Origin: Angiostrongylus vasorum
Lineage: Eukaryota > Nematoda > Chromadorea > Rhabditida > Metastrongylidae
NCBI GenBank assembly: GCA_018806985.1
Contig: JADANN010000134.1
Coordinates: 186,001 to 250,000 of the forward strand
DNA: 64,000 nucleotides
Reading direction: 5' to 3'
Shown: positions 46,160 to 57,164 of the stretch, piece by piece
Numbering within the stretch: the first letter of the stretch is position 1
How the letters are laid out: each line of letters begins with the position of its first letter
Program-made: the position numbers and the translations under genes
Notes under the pieces: model-generated
What the model was told of the DNA's origin: nothing
Database searches by the model: none
The model's input: the letters and a program-made list of their open reading frames with translations, nothing else

Positions 46160-46808
46160 ATTGTTCCCAAAATCGACTTTCTATTAACCTTGACATTGGA
46201 TTATAAATTTGTTGTTCTTTTTTTACAGCAATCGCGAGTTTGTTGTTCAGCACACGTTTACCACCTCACAAATATAGCACATACAACACAACGGTAGCTG
46301 ACGTCTCGGCAGTATCGCCTTCTTCAGAGCCTGGAAGGGAACACTAATATGTAAATGACTAGGTCAAACGCTTCAACAACGCAAACAGAAAGATGAAAAC
46401 CTGAACAATAATTACACGATCACCGTCTTCTCGAAAAACCCACCACTTTTTTTTTATCTGCCTTCCACTAAGGAAACATAGCCGCTTAGAGTCGCATATG
46501 GTTGATTACTACGCCACACCACATCAAAAAATCAGTTCTGAGATACGGGGGCTAGATCATGCGTTATCTCAGCGCATTCTTCACTGCTATTCATTCTCGG
46601 ATTTTTGGAATTTATCCAAAAAGCCTTGAGAAATTTGCGCGTGGATGTTTTAGTCTTCAGTGCGATGATAGCGACTTTTACATCGAAATCTTATCCGAAA
46701 CATCAGCTACCGTTGTGTTGTATGTGCTATATTTGTGAGGAAGTAAACATGTGCTGAATAACAACCTCACGATTGCTGTAAAAAAGAGAACAACAGATTT
46801 ATAATACA
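46160..46808 (-). mobile_element. PLE remnant bracketed by inverted tail pieces
   Basis: 46,165-46,390 is the PLE tail in minus sense (terminus CCTTGACATTGGATTAT; GACGTCTCGGCAGTATCGCC). Then 46,450-46,690 carries the end of the PLE protein on the minus strand (FLKAFWINSKNP near 46,640-46,600). Then 46,690-46,805 is the tail again, in plus sense. The arms 46,200-46,310 and 46,690-46,805 pair with few mismatches (GTTGTGTTGTATGTGCTATA). Confidence 0.85.
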
Positions 46809-48149
46809 ATTTGATTTTAAAAAAGTCTATTCGGATAATGCTTCGGCGTCTTCGTCTTCGTCAAAGCAGGATTGATCCGGGATGATTGTCGATGGTTGTT
46901 TTTCCATCCCACCTGAGTCTTCGTGAACGAGTCGATTCGAATCCATGGACATCGCCAAAATGAAGTAACTTCACTCTACAGTGCTCTTTCTTGAAGGACG
47001 GTTGCTGGTGCTGACTGTCCACTATCTGCTAATGCAGTGAAACGTATTGTTTTTGGATTAAACATTAATATTTCTCTCAAATAGTTGTCAGATTTGCTTT
47101 TATTTTGCTATTAGCGGTCCTAGTTCCATCAAATATTTCATCATTCTTTGCAATCTGTCTTTGAACTCTTCTAAACAGTACTTTTTGGCACATCTATTGG
47201 TGACTTGCTTCGTAAGTTTTGTCGCAGCTCTGAAGTGGTGATGTTTTGCTCAGGACTTATAACGGCTAATAACGCCAAGCACATTTCTTTTTTACAGTGG
47301 AGTTCCTTCTATGATATGTGTAATGGAAGGTGAAGGTACACTTAGTGCTTGAATGAATCAGAAATGCTTGTGGAACATAAGCTCACTGGAATCTTCCGTT
47401 CACTTTTCAGCTCCAGCGTTCACAGCCTGTCGGAAGCGCGAGTTTTTTATCGTGGTTGCCAAGCTGGTGGCCCCGGTTGTCTGTCTATTTAGGCTTGAAT
47501 TTTTCCTCCGTCCACATTCTTTTAAGTCTTCAATTGTTGCACTCTCATCTTTTTCTGGACAACAGTCGTGGGATGTCCTTTTTTGTCTTTCCCACATGTG
47601 CCAGTCGACCTTTGTTTCGGTAATAGTTTAATATAACGGGTCTCAAAAAAATACTATAGACTTTATAAGCAATCTGTATCTGCTAGAAAGTATGTAGAAA
47701 CTGGCGTTTTATTGTGGCGTTGGCGTTTTGATCGTCATTCGTTTTTATCTGGAAACTTAACTCGCCTGCTGATAACATGATGCAGGCATCCAGAATTCAA
47801 TTTTCCCACTAGTGATTGATAGCTTTTTAATTTCCAATCGCTTGGTTGATCCATTGTTGTCTTATGGAATAGACAGCTATGATAACAAATGAAAAATCGA
47901 AATGTTTTCCATATATGTTACGAAACATTCTCAATGACTGACAGCAATGTGGCCAGTTAGTGCACGAGTTTCGTGTCGAATTTGAATGTGTTCCAACTAT
48001 GAGAAAGTTTACGGAATAACATTTTTCGGTTCGAAGTACATAAAAAATCATGTAAGTCGATTCAAAAATATGTAGAGAGAACCGAATTACACAGTGAAAG
48101 GCACGATAGGGTGGGTGTATTTATTTCGAGCTTTCAAACACATGCTGCA
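46809..48149. other. no assigned gene
   Basis: An open frame at 47,400-47,631 (plus) follows a CACTTTTCAG acceptor-like site but shows no motif I know. The rest is AT-rich and featureless. Confidence 0.35.
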
Positions 48150-48260
48150 GAGGGGATAGTGTAGTGGTTAGTGATGCAGCCGACTTGGAAGGAAAGGCGC
48201 TAGTTCGTTCTCGGTCCCAACGCTCTTCTTCAATCCAACTGGCAACACCTTAGCACGGCT
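48150..48260 (+). repeat. tRNA-like sequence (SINE head or tRNA pseudogene)
   Basis: GGATAGTGTAGTGGTTAGTG is a strong box A; AGTTCGTTCTCGGTCCC follows some 40 bases later as a weak box B. The ends do not pair into an acceptor stem, so it is not a functional tRNA gene. Confidence 0.5.
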
Positions 48261-48519
48261 ATCTCCAATAATGAAAGAATTTATTTGACTAGCATTCTAC
48301 CATATTCGTAAAGAAGCCGAAGTTTTCAAGCAGTAGCCGAAAGAATATGCGAAATATTCCAAGACCATTGCGAGCGATAAGTGTGAGGGAAAATAATCAA
48401 ACGCAAGGTGTGCTGGGATCCATGCAGTAGATGTGATGATGATTCCAATGTGTATCGCATGCGGCAAAAAATTGGGGCTAGCCATTGGTCTCCTTACAAA
48501 ATTAGGCGTGGTAATTTAT

Positions 48520-48527
48520 GTCATATA

Positions 48528-48594
<67 letters not shown>

Positions 48595-48897
48595 GTATAC
48601 ATCTATATACACACACAAATGTACACATACGCGCAAACCTGTACTATATATATATATATATATATTTGTTTATACATGTATATGCATATACATATCGCGT
48701 AACTCCACGGTTGTATTGATTTGCTTTAGGCCATTTCTGTTCCTTCGCTTTGGACGCAAGAAAGCAGGAATGGCTTGACTGCAACGGTAACGTCACAAAC
48801 AAGGTGTAATTAATATATATTGAAAATAATATCTTAGAGAATATATATCTACACTTAGGTCGATAGGGAATGATCTCTGTCAAGTGCATCTACACAT

Positions 48898-48973
<76 letters not shown>

Positions 48974-49015
48974 TTGGATACATATACATATATACATATA
49001 TATGTATATCGCGAA
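48520..49015. repeat. cluster of (TA)n microsatellites
   Basis: Long TA runs at about 48,524-48,592, 48,646-48,664 and 48,900-48,967, with degenerate TATACA/TATATG flanks and a non-repetitive 200-bp stretch in between. All [10 protein letters not shown] frames here come from the repeats. Confidence 0.9.
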
Positions 49016-49373
49016 AATACGTTCGTGGAAGTTTTCCCAGGGTAAACATATGCTTTGTGAATGCCGTTTCGTAACGCTTTCATTGCAGATGCAAGAAGAT
49101 AGATGGACTGTTTTCTGACACCCAACGCGGCTTACTGATCTTATTACTGCTGCAATTCTGTCTGTTGTATGTGCAGCTTCGAATTCACGACGTCGCTTGC
49201 TGTTTATGATAGGCATGGCTAGTCATTGCAAAGTATGTATTTTGAAACAACTGTCATGTTTACAGAATTTTACCCATGTGGGTTACGTATTGTTTCTACG
49301 TTTACATTTTTTGCCCTGCATTCCTTTCTGCTTCTTCTTCACTATGTAGTTTTCCCACCTATTATTCATCTAC

Positions 49374-49650
49374 GGTTGTGTGTAGCGCAGCGATTAGAGC
49401 GGCTCTGCAATCGGGCTGTAAGCTCACTAAGCATTCCATCACTTGGGGGTCTACAAATTGGTATCAGACCTTCTGGAAGAACGGCAGCATTGCTCCAATA
49501 TATAGGTATGCCACCGGTGGTCACTGTATAGACCAAATGTGCATTCAATCACCTCTAACGATGCTTAGTGAAGTCAAATGCATGGCTTATCCCTCAGTTA
49601 TTGATCAACACGAATCCTCTATGCTCTATCCTATCTATCCCATTATTCGC
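49374..49650 (+). mobile_element. SINE-1 copy
   Basis: Head TGTGTAGCGCAGCGATTAGA, body with ACCAGACC-like TATCAGACCTTCTGGAAG and TCACCTCTAACGATGCTTAG, 3' block CAGTTATTGATCAACACGAA and a tail of CTATCC units. Confidence 0.7.
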
Positions 49651-50512
49651 CTATTTTCATTGTTGTCGTTGCAACAATCTTCAAACAGTCACACTAAGCA
49701 GTCATAGAACGAACTTAAGTTCTACCTCGTAAATTGTTCCCTTTGTCATTCAACAGCTATTCGTTATATTTGAATTGTTTGTAGAGCTTGGAATGGTCAA
49801 TAAAAGTGCCAGTATCGCTTCTTTTTTTCTTACGTACTTCAAGTTTTTTCGTAAGATTTGATACCTTGTCATTTCTGCTCTTACCACTGCTCGTGGCTTT
49901 TTTAGGTTGCTTATTGTTTCCCAATCTAATGAGTGAAACAAATACTGTATTAACAAAGAAGACACGGGGACTCAGCAATGTTGCAACATATAGTCAAGAC
50001 AATAAAGTCAAGACAAGTCATGATTAGAAAATTTTTTGCAAATAGCTTGCCATTATCAGTCGGAATGTCGAAGTCGACGAGTGTTTCGCGAAAACGAAGA
50101 TGCTTAAAAGTCGAATGGGACCGTGTTTATGTTGGTGAGGAAGTCCTTCTTGTAGGCAACAAAGAAAGGTGGGTTACAGTCTTGATCAGTCCACCGTTTT
50201 TTCTTGGAGCTGAACCCGTTCCTCGACATTTAGAGTCCGACGGTTCATTTAGTGTCTTTGCCTCGTTCAACCGATCCTTCATTTTTCGTCGCAGCTATTG
50301 GAAAGTCATACTGAAAATCAGCGTGACAACACAGGGGTCCTACTATGTTTTTCCTACTAGCTGGAATCTTTGTGTCGGTACTTAAGGAGACTTAATTGCA
50401 GAGGTGTTCTTTAGGAAGATTGTGCGATGCAGAGAAATCCGGTTTCTATGGGTTGAACAACAAAATAGGTCGGGAAACGTTTTCTATGTTATCGAATTTA
50501 GACAATGCTTAC
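49651..50512. other. no assigned gene; one unassigned 135-codon frame
   Basis: The plus frame 49,978-50,385 (begins MLQHIVKTIKSRQVMI) is the longest frame in this region outside mobile elements. No domain, signal or homology is recognisable, and it is overlapped by other frames, so it is recorded only as open. Confidence 0.3.
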
Positions 50513-50865
50513 TTTTTATTTGCTGCCTGCTATAATTTTTTCACGACAAGGTATAATGCGAAATACAACTACAATGATGCTGAGATATTTGCAAAACCCT
50601 GGACGGCAGGCGTCTGCAGTGGGGAACGAACACGCTATTACCCTCTCGTTCATCACCACACCTTGCAGGTCATTCATCTTGCCTGCGATTGACTACTGTT
50701 GGTACTATTAGATAGAAACCAAGCTGAAAGAAAAAGGAGTCAAAGGAACCGCATGTTGTGTTGGTGAAAGCGTTAGCACCCGAAAAGAGTAACAGTGTAT
50801 TCGTTCACCACCGCAGACATTTTGCAAATATCTCAGCATCAACCTTTGTACGAGAAAACAAACAA
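50513..50865. repeat. MITE-1, diverged copy with both ends
   Basis: Left end from 50,565 (GATGCTGAGATATTTGCAAA) and right end around 50,820-50,862 in reverse complement (TTTGCAAATATCTCAGCATC on plus), with the central GTTCATCACCACACC block. A TTTATTTGCTGCCTGC word lies just outside on the left and recurs beside other copies. Confidence 0.7.
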
Positions 50866-51049
50866 CTGAAAAGCTTGTGACTGATGTCAATTCAAGCGGC
50901 CGATCTCCCTTTCTCGGACGTGTGAGTGGGAAGCGTTGACAAATTTTTGTATAGGTGGGCAAATTCTGCAAATAAGCGAAATTTAGGTGGACTGTACGTA
51001 TCTAAAATGTAATTCTTACAACTATTTCATGTGGTCGCGCTGCAAGAGG

Positions 51050-51790
51050 TAAAATTGGGGTAAGACCGATATCATCTGTATCACCTGTAGTCCCGTTGAT
51101 CGTCGAGTAACTCCAGCGGCCGCCAGAAAATCTTCCCTTTTTCCCTGTGGCGTGCAAGAGTAGCCAAGTTTGTTCTGCCCACTCTAGGGACTTGTCGAGC
51201 ATCATATCTTTCCTCTAGGCTCATCGTGAAGAACTCTGACTATCGGATCGGTGGTCTTCCTGCAGTGCGTTTAACATCCCGAGGAATCCAATCGCTAACG
51301 GCACTTGTCCACCGGTTGTCATTCATACGGACTACATGTACGGCCCGCCTTATCTTCGACTGTTTGGCGTACAGAACGGCATCTTTCATTCTTGATCGTT
51401 GACGCAGGTCGGAGCTTTGGATCCCATCCCTTACTTTTGTGAAACGGGATACTCCTAGCATCGTCCTTTCGACTGCGCGTTCGATAACGCTGAGCGATCT
51501 TTCATCCTGCTTACGCAGCGACGAGGTTTCTGACGCAGACGTTAGGGCAGGAGGTACCGTTGAGTCGAAAAAGTGGGCACGGAGTCGGGTATTTCTTGTT
51601 CTCTTCACTACATCTTCGATGCTCTTGTAAGCTCTCAAAGCTGCTCGTTTCCTTCTGCTCAGCTATGGAGCTAACTCATTCATCATTTTGATTTCCCGAC
51701 ATAGATATACATAACTGGAACATTCGGAGATATTCGTTCCGCTGAGCGTGAATGAGGCATACGAAACCAATCCCTTCCTGATATACGCCA
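51050..51790 (-). mobile_element. RTE-A 3' end fragment
   Basis: Minus strand: YKSIEDVVKRTRNTRLRAHF, SASETSSLRKQDERSLSV, MLGVSRFTKVRDGIQSS, KIRRAVHVVRMNDNRWT, VSDWIPRDVKRTAGRPP, then in another frame the last GRWSYSTINGTTGD. This is the conserved RTE C-terminal segment; the ORF stays open for 132 codons (51,638-51,240), the longest intact RTE-A stretch here. Confidence 0.88.
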
Positions 51791-51799
51791 ACTAAACAA

Positions 51800-53633
51800 C
51801 GGGACCCTTTTTCATCCGTGGAGAAAAGGACTTGTGACGAAATGTCGGCGGCGCAGGCTTTGTCGTCCATCCCTCGATTGTCCATCTCGTTGACTCATGC
51901 GAGATCCTTCTTACCCGCGTAGCCATCCTACGTCTTCAACTGATAGTCATAAGACACAATCACCAACTGCTTCTCACCGACCGAAGCAGCTGATGAATGC
52001 GAAATAGATGCATTTTACTATCAGAAATTTGTTGTCTGAGACTTCAACGCCAAAATAGGAAGGCCAAGAAGAGCGAATACAGGACCGGAAATTTTGGATT
52101 AGGGAGAAAGAAGTGGGAATGGGAACCGTCTCGCAGGACTCCTGTCGGCAGCACGTCTGCTCCATGGAAACTCGTTTTTCCAGAAGAAAGAAAGCCGCCG
52201 CTGGGCATGGGAGTCTCCCAACGGCATGACTCATGCGGAGGTCGACCATATTCTGACAAAGAGAAGATGGTGCCTACTTGACACATCGGTAGTCCCGTCA
52301 TTCTGTACTGGTTCCGATCACTTCGCGCGAAGACTCGATTCAGCCACAAGCTGGAAAAGAACTCTCTTCATCGACCACGAGGAAAAAAGTCTAGCTGTGT
52401 ACGGCGAAAGCATTCTGAACGAAGTCCTATCCAAACGTTACTAGCAGATTAAAGAAGACCAAAGCGAAGACTACAAGCTGCTTGTCAAAGGACTGAAAAG
52501 CTGTGCAGAATTCGTATCAGTGCCTCAAGCAAGAAAATCAGATTGCACCTCCACCGCTACCAAGGAGATGCTGGAAAAGAGAAGGAAGCCAAAGCTTGAT
52601 CTTACCGCAACACGTTTAACACGGCTAAAAAATAAATGCCAGTTAGAGAAGAGCTTTTGCAGGATGATCTACGTCGCTACAGGCAGAAGAAACTATTGGA
52701 AGTAGCAGAGAAAAGAAGCAGTCTGAAAGATGTCGTCGGTGCTTGTGTGAGTATAATGTTCCACTGTCATCTCTGATGAACGAAGATGGGATCTTGCGAA
52801 ATATAACTTCAACGAAGCTGAGATTTTTGCAAAACTCTGGACCGCAGGTGCCTATGGTGGGGAAGGAACGCGCCACTGTCCTTTCCGGGGAGCAACGCGT
52901 TCACCACCACACCATGCGGGTCCTTCGCTTCGCCTGTCCCTCAGCTAGTTCCATCGATCTTTTTGCCATCAGCAATCACCCGTCAATGGGATTGAGCGTT
53001 CGTTCCCCACCGTAAGCACCTGCGGTCCAGAGTTTTGCAAATATCTCAGCTTCGTTGAAGTTATATTTCGCAATATACCCTGCCACCAAAAAAGAGGAGG
53101 CAGTAAGTCAAAAGGTTAAAATTGTGAAGATGGGATTGTCAAAACATTCCGCCATGATACGGAACTAATGACGGAAACGTTTAAGGCCAAACTTTTCCGC
53201 TCCACAATACCCGACCGAGACCCTAAAATAGCCGGTGGGCAAAATCTCTCTAGAATTCTTCCCTCCAGGGTTCGAGTTGCGATAGAAAGCATGAAGACAG
53301 GCACGGCGACATGATCTGATAATATCAGAGTCGATTTTCTTATGGCTGAAAGCTATAATTTACATATACTTCTCTCCAACCGTATGACAGCCTACCTCCA
53401 AAAGGAAAAAATTCCACACCAGTGGAAAACGTCGCGCACTGTCATCTTACCTAAGAAAGGTGACCAAAGGGATCTTCATAATTATCGTCCGATATGCTTG
53501 TCGAGTGTACTCTACAATCTGTTCACAAAGATTATCCTCTCGCGCATATGAAGGACATTGGACGAGGGGCTAGCAGCGGACCAAGCAAGATTTCGACAAG
53601 GATTTTGCTGCATGGACCACAAACCATGTCATA
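51800..53633 (+). mobile_element. RTE-B, longest copy: endonuclease to reverse transcriptase
   Basis: Endonuclease: [39 protein letters not shown], then GMTHAEVDHILTKRRWCLL, FCTGSDHFARRL with the catalytic DH pair near 52,245 and the SDH near 52,315. Linker: KSCAEFVSVPQ, KEMLEKRRKPKLDLTATR. Reverse transcriptase: MTAYLQKEKIPHQWKTSRTV, DQRDLHNYRPICLSSVLY, FCCMDH. A MITE-1 (52,793-53,083) interrupts the linker. The 3' side is cut by the inverted repeat at 53,634. Confidence 0.85.
52793..53083. repeat. MITE-1, full-length copy with terminal inverted repeats
   Basis: Left arm TTGCGAAATATAACTTCAAC ... ACTCTGGACCGCAGGTGCC and right arm its reverse complement (GGCACCTGCGGTCC-like; GAAGTTATATTTCGCAA) agree over about 75 bp with a handful of mismatches. 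The centre of about 140 bp holds GTTCACCACCACACCATGCG and AGCTAGTTCCATCGAT. No coding capacity, so it is a non-autonomous DNA transposon. It is nested in RTE-B. Confidence 0.85.
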
Positions 53634-54538
53634 GCAAAGCGAAAATGGTGCAATTGCGGACATTCGGTTTTCACTTGAATGTTGTCCCTGTCCAGTGTTA
53701 GTATGATATTTTCGAGGGTGACGATAAATAATTTTGGTTGACACTAGGATTAATATCGTTTTCAAAAAAGTGGAATTTTATATGTTGAGTAGGAACGCCT
53801 GGACTATTCAGTTCATCAGGTGTTGAAATCCTTTCTTTGCTCGGACCAAGTGTTGTTCGATTTGTCACCGACTGAATAGCATGTCGAATTTTGGAAGGGA
53901 GAACCAATGGTACGACATGCCCATCCTACTTTATTTCATACGAGGGCAGGACGACGTTCCTATTTAGGAGGTCCGAGTAGTAATCTTAAATGGTCTCTCC
54001 ATTGCCTTTCTGGAGGCTGTTGCTGTTTGGTCTTGGTGTTGGGAGCAGATACCTTAGTTTTCTAAGTAGTGAAGCCTTTAAGCTTCGCAAACGGTTTTCC
54101 CAGCCTGTGCAATTTCGACCATAACTGCTACTCTTGTCTTTCTAAGATCTTGTTTTATCGCCTGTCTGCATTGTGTTGCAAGTTCGGATATTGGTTGGTT
54201 GTCTCTGGCTCGTACGATTAAACGTTTGCCTATCAGCTCGAGTATTTCTGGAGACAAACCTCTCTTTTGGACGACGTTCATAAAGAAGACGAGATCCCTG
54301 ATCAGCAGCCGAAACACCACTATGGAAATCATACCTCATGGAATAGCACATGCAGACTTCACCGGGTCTGGGAAGGATCAGCACAACAGACAAAAAAAAG
54401 GCTTTAAAATAGTGGCTTTAGCTTGTACAAGAGCGTTTCTGAAAAAAGAACCACGCAGCTACTGAGTGGCAGTCAAATTTGACCAAAGACTTTGCCTTAA
54501 TGGATCGTTTCAATGCGAACAGTCGCAGTCCTTCAGCT
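53634..54538 (-). repeat. left arm of a 905-bp near-identical inverted repeat
   Basis: Reverse complement of 55,381-56,286 with only scattered substitutions and 1-base homopolymer differences. It contains a minus-strand RTE-A linker fragment (SPEILELIGKRLIVRARD, LATQCRQAIKQDLRKTRV) and about 200 bp of non-RTE flank. The RTE-A copy has the same internal deletion (PDELNSPGVPTQHI) as its partner, so it was copied after that deletion. Confidence 0.92.
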
Positions 54539-55380
54539 TTAATTTACTGCCTACTACAATTCTCACGACAGCGTATTAGGCGAAATCAATCACGACGTTC
54601 CAGGTTTTGCGAGTATCTCAGCATCATTGTGGTCAATGAAGAGCTCTGTGAAACATATTTTTTTGACGAATGGAACAAAAAAATATGGACAGAGTGGGAC
54701 AGTAAATTTAAGGTAAACTATGAATAGTTGTGTAAAACATAAATAGACAAATCTGAAAATTTGACGTAACCCGCGAAATTGTGGACTGTTACAGAGAAAT
54801 TCAACGGAAATAAATGAGGCTTTACTGTTAGTGAAGGTTTAAAGCGGTAGGTAGTATGCAGAAGTCCAAAGTACTTTGTAAATCATTCGCACCAGTACGA
54901 GACATGTGTGAGTCGTATGTGATCGAAAGTGATTTCTCTCTCTAAGATTTTCAACTTGAACCTACATATCTCAACTCATCGCAGCATTTAATAACACATA
55001 AATAACTGCGCGCATAGAGTTCAATGCAAATTCTTTCCAACTGTTTATTTGTCGCAATGAGTTTAATTACTATGCTTTTTATACTCAATATTCTGACAGT
55101 TCATTGAACACCGGTGCTCTAGGAAGAGTGCATGTGAATGGCTATATTGTACACCTATTACTTTGCAAAAACTCGTTTTCAGACGGTTTTTGTAGTTAAA
55201 CTGAAATAAAGCGGTTTTGAAGAAGCAAATAGAAAGGATAAAAAACCAAAAAGATAATGCGTTACAATCATAGATGTGAAGCTTGCACTTTTACCAAAAC
55301 GGAACCGCAGCCGACGCCGCACTTTGGTGCCGGCTTTTTTTAACCACTGAATTACCATGCCAAATACAAGGCCACATTCC
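54539..55380. other. spacer of the inverted repeat
   Basis: 842 bp. The first 100 bases (54,539-54,640) are a MITE-1 fragment starting exactly at the arm boundary (TTAATTTACTGCCTAC, GAGTATCTCAGCATC). The rest is AT-rich with no feature. Confidence 0.7.
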
Positions 55381-56286
55381 AGCTGAAGGACTGCGACTGT
55401 TCGCATTGAAACGATCCATTAAGGCAAAGTCTTTGGTCAAATTTGACTGCCACTCAGTAGCTGCGTGGTTCTTTTTCAGAAACGCTCTTGTACAAGCTAA
55501 AGCCACTATTTTAAAGCCTTTTTTTGTCTGTTGTGCTGATCCTTCCCAGACCCGGTGAAGTCTGCATGTGCTATTCCATGAGGTATGATTTCCATAGTGG
55601 TGTTTCGGCTGCTGATCAGGGATCTCGTCTTCTTTATGAACGTCGTCCAAAAGAGAGGTTTGTCTCCAGAAATACTCGAGCTGATAGGCAAACGTTTAAT
55701 CGTACGAGCCAGAGACAACCAACCAATATCCGAACTTGCAACACAATGCAGACAGGCGATAAAACAAGATCTTAGAAAGACAAGAGTAGCAGTTATGGTC
55801 GAAATTGCACAGGCGGGGGAAAACCGTTTGCGAAGCTTAAAGGCTTCACTACTTAGAAAACTAAGGTATCTGCTCCCAACACCAAGACCAAACAGCAACA
55901 GCCTCCAGAAAGGCAATGGAGAAGACCATTTAAGATTACTACTCGGACCTCCTAAATAGGAACGTCGTCCTGCCCTCGTATGAAATAAAGTAGGATGGGC
56001 ATGTCGTACCATTGGTTCTCCCTTCCAAAATTCGACATGCTATTCAGTCGGTGACAAATCGAACAACACTTGGTCCGAGCAAAGAAAGGATTTCAACACC
56101 TGATGAACTGAATAGTCCAGGCGTTCCTACTCAACATATAAAATTCCACTTTTTGAAAACGATATTAATCCTAGTGTCAACCAAAAATTATTTATCGTCA
56201 CCCTCGAAAATATCATACTAACACTGGACAGGGACAACATTCGAGTGAAAACCGAATGACCGCAATTGCACCATTTTCGCTTTGTT
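55381..56286 (+). repeat. right arm of the 905-bp inverted repeat
   Basis: See 53,634-54,538. Here the RTE-A sequence runs on past the arm to about 56,455, so this side is the likely source and the left arm the copy. Confidence 0.92.
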
Positions 56287-56455
56287 GATAACAAGGTTCT
56301 TGTGACACCAAGAATTAGTGAGGTGGAACGAGTACTAGCTGACTTTGATGAACTTTGTTTGTGGAAAGATAGTTCTTCGACTGAATCCCACAAAACGATG
56401 CTTATGAGGAACGGATTGGTTCTGTATGTCCTATTTCCGCTCACTTCCCAACAGT
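55590..56455 (+). mobile_element. RTE-A fragment with internal deletion
   Basis: Plus strand: GLSPEILELIGKRLIVRARD, SELATQCRQAIKQDLRKTRV, SKIRHAIQSVTNRTTLGPSK, then a deletion removing the fingers and first palm motifs, then VTLENIILTLDRDNIRVK, FRFVDNKVLVTPRISEVERV (the FADD box reads FVDN) and TMLMRNGLVLYVLFPL. It ends where an HR370 copy begins. Confidence 0.85.
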
Positions 56456-56477
56456 TTACCACCTCATAGTGGTTGGG

Positions 56478-56825
56478 TGGTGTTCCTGGGTGTCGGACTT
56501 CGATGTACGGTGGGGGATTCATCCCCTGGCAGAGTACCTTCCAAGTTGAGAAGGAGTCCGCCGCTCCCATCAGGAAGCCAAGCTAAGAGTAGACCAATAC
56601 CAGGATCCACCACCGTCCTGGTATCAATGTTGAATGGTGCAAATCTCCCTCTTATCCACAAGGGTTGCGACTGCCTGTGGTGATGAAGACTTGGGGCAGA
56701 CTTTGGCTAGGCTGACCTCGGGATTCCAGAAGCCACAATAGCTTAATCAGCAAATCTCCGAAAAATGGAGATTATGCTGGAGCCCGCACAATCAGTGAGG
56801 ACGAGCCATTCATGTATCAAGTATT
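56478..56825 (+). repeat. HR370 repeat, copy 6 (best preserved)
   Basis: GTTCCTGGGTGTCGGACTTC start; GGGGGATTCATCCCC palindrome; ATACCAGGAT / GTCCTGGTAT stem; GACTGCCTGTGGTGATGAAG; hairpin CAGCAAATCTCC, loop GAAAAAT, GGAGATTATGCTG; end CATTCATGTATCAAGTA. It best shows the family's three self-complementary segments. Confidence 0.8.
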
Positions 56826-57164
56826 CGCGCTCAACGGCGCGTGAGTATCTCTGAACGCATCAGTTACGTCCATCTAGGTCACAAAATAACATGATGGAAG
56901 ATCTAGATTTAGAGTTGCGTGGTCGGAAGTGGGAGGTTTGAGGAGCTTTTCTGTCATAATCCTGATCGTTGACTATGTAGAATGGATGATATCTCAGTGT
57001 TGTAGAACGCGCGGTCGAAGGAGCGATGTTGTAACTATCTCACTATAGACAAATGCGAGAGGTATTCCGACTCCGACCACTGCGTCACACGCACAACATA
57101 TATATATATATATATATATAAATTAATGAGTTTTTTTATAGTTAATAAACCAGAGATCTCCCTC
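56826..57164. other. no gene; short (TA)n
   Basis: A TA run of about 24 bases at 57,097-57,120. Otherwise nothing. Confidence 0.5.

Noticed and set aside
48150..48260. Functional tRNA gene
   Set aside because: Good box A but weak box B and no acceptor-stem pairing; treated as SINE-like or pseudogene.
49978..50385. 135-codon ORF as a gene
   Set aside because: No recognisable domain, no splice or promoter context, overlapping frames on both strands. Kept only as an unassigned frame.
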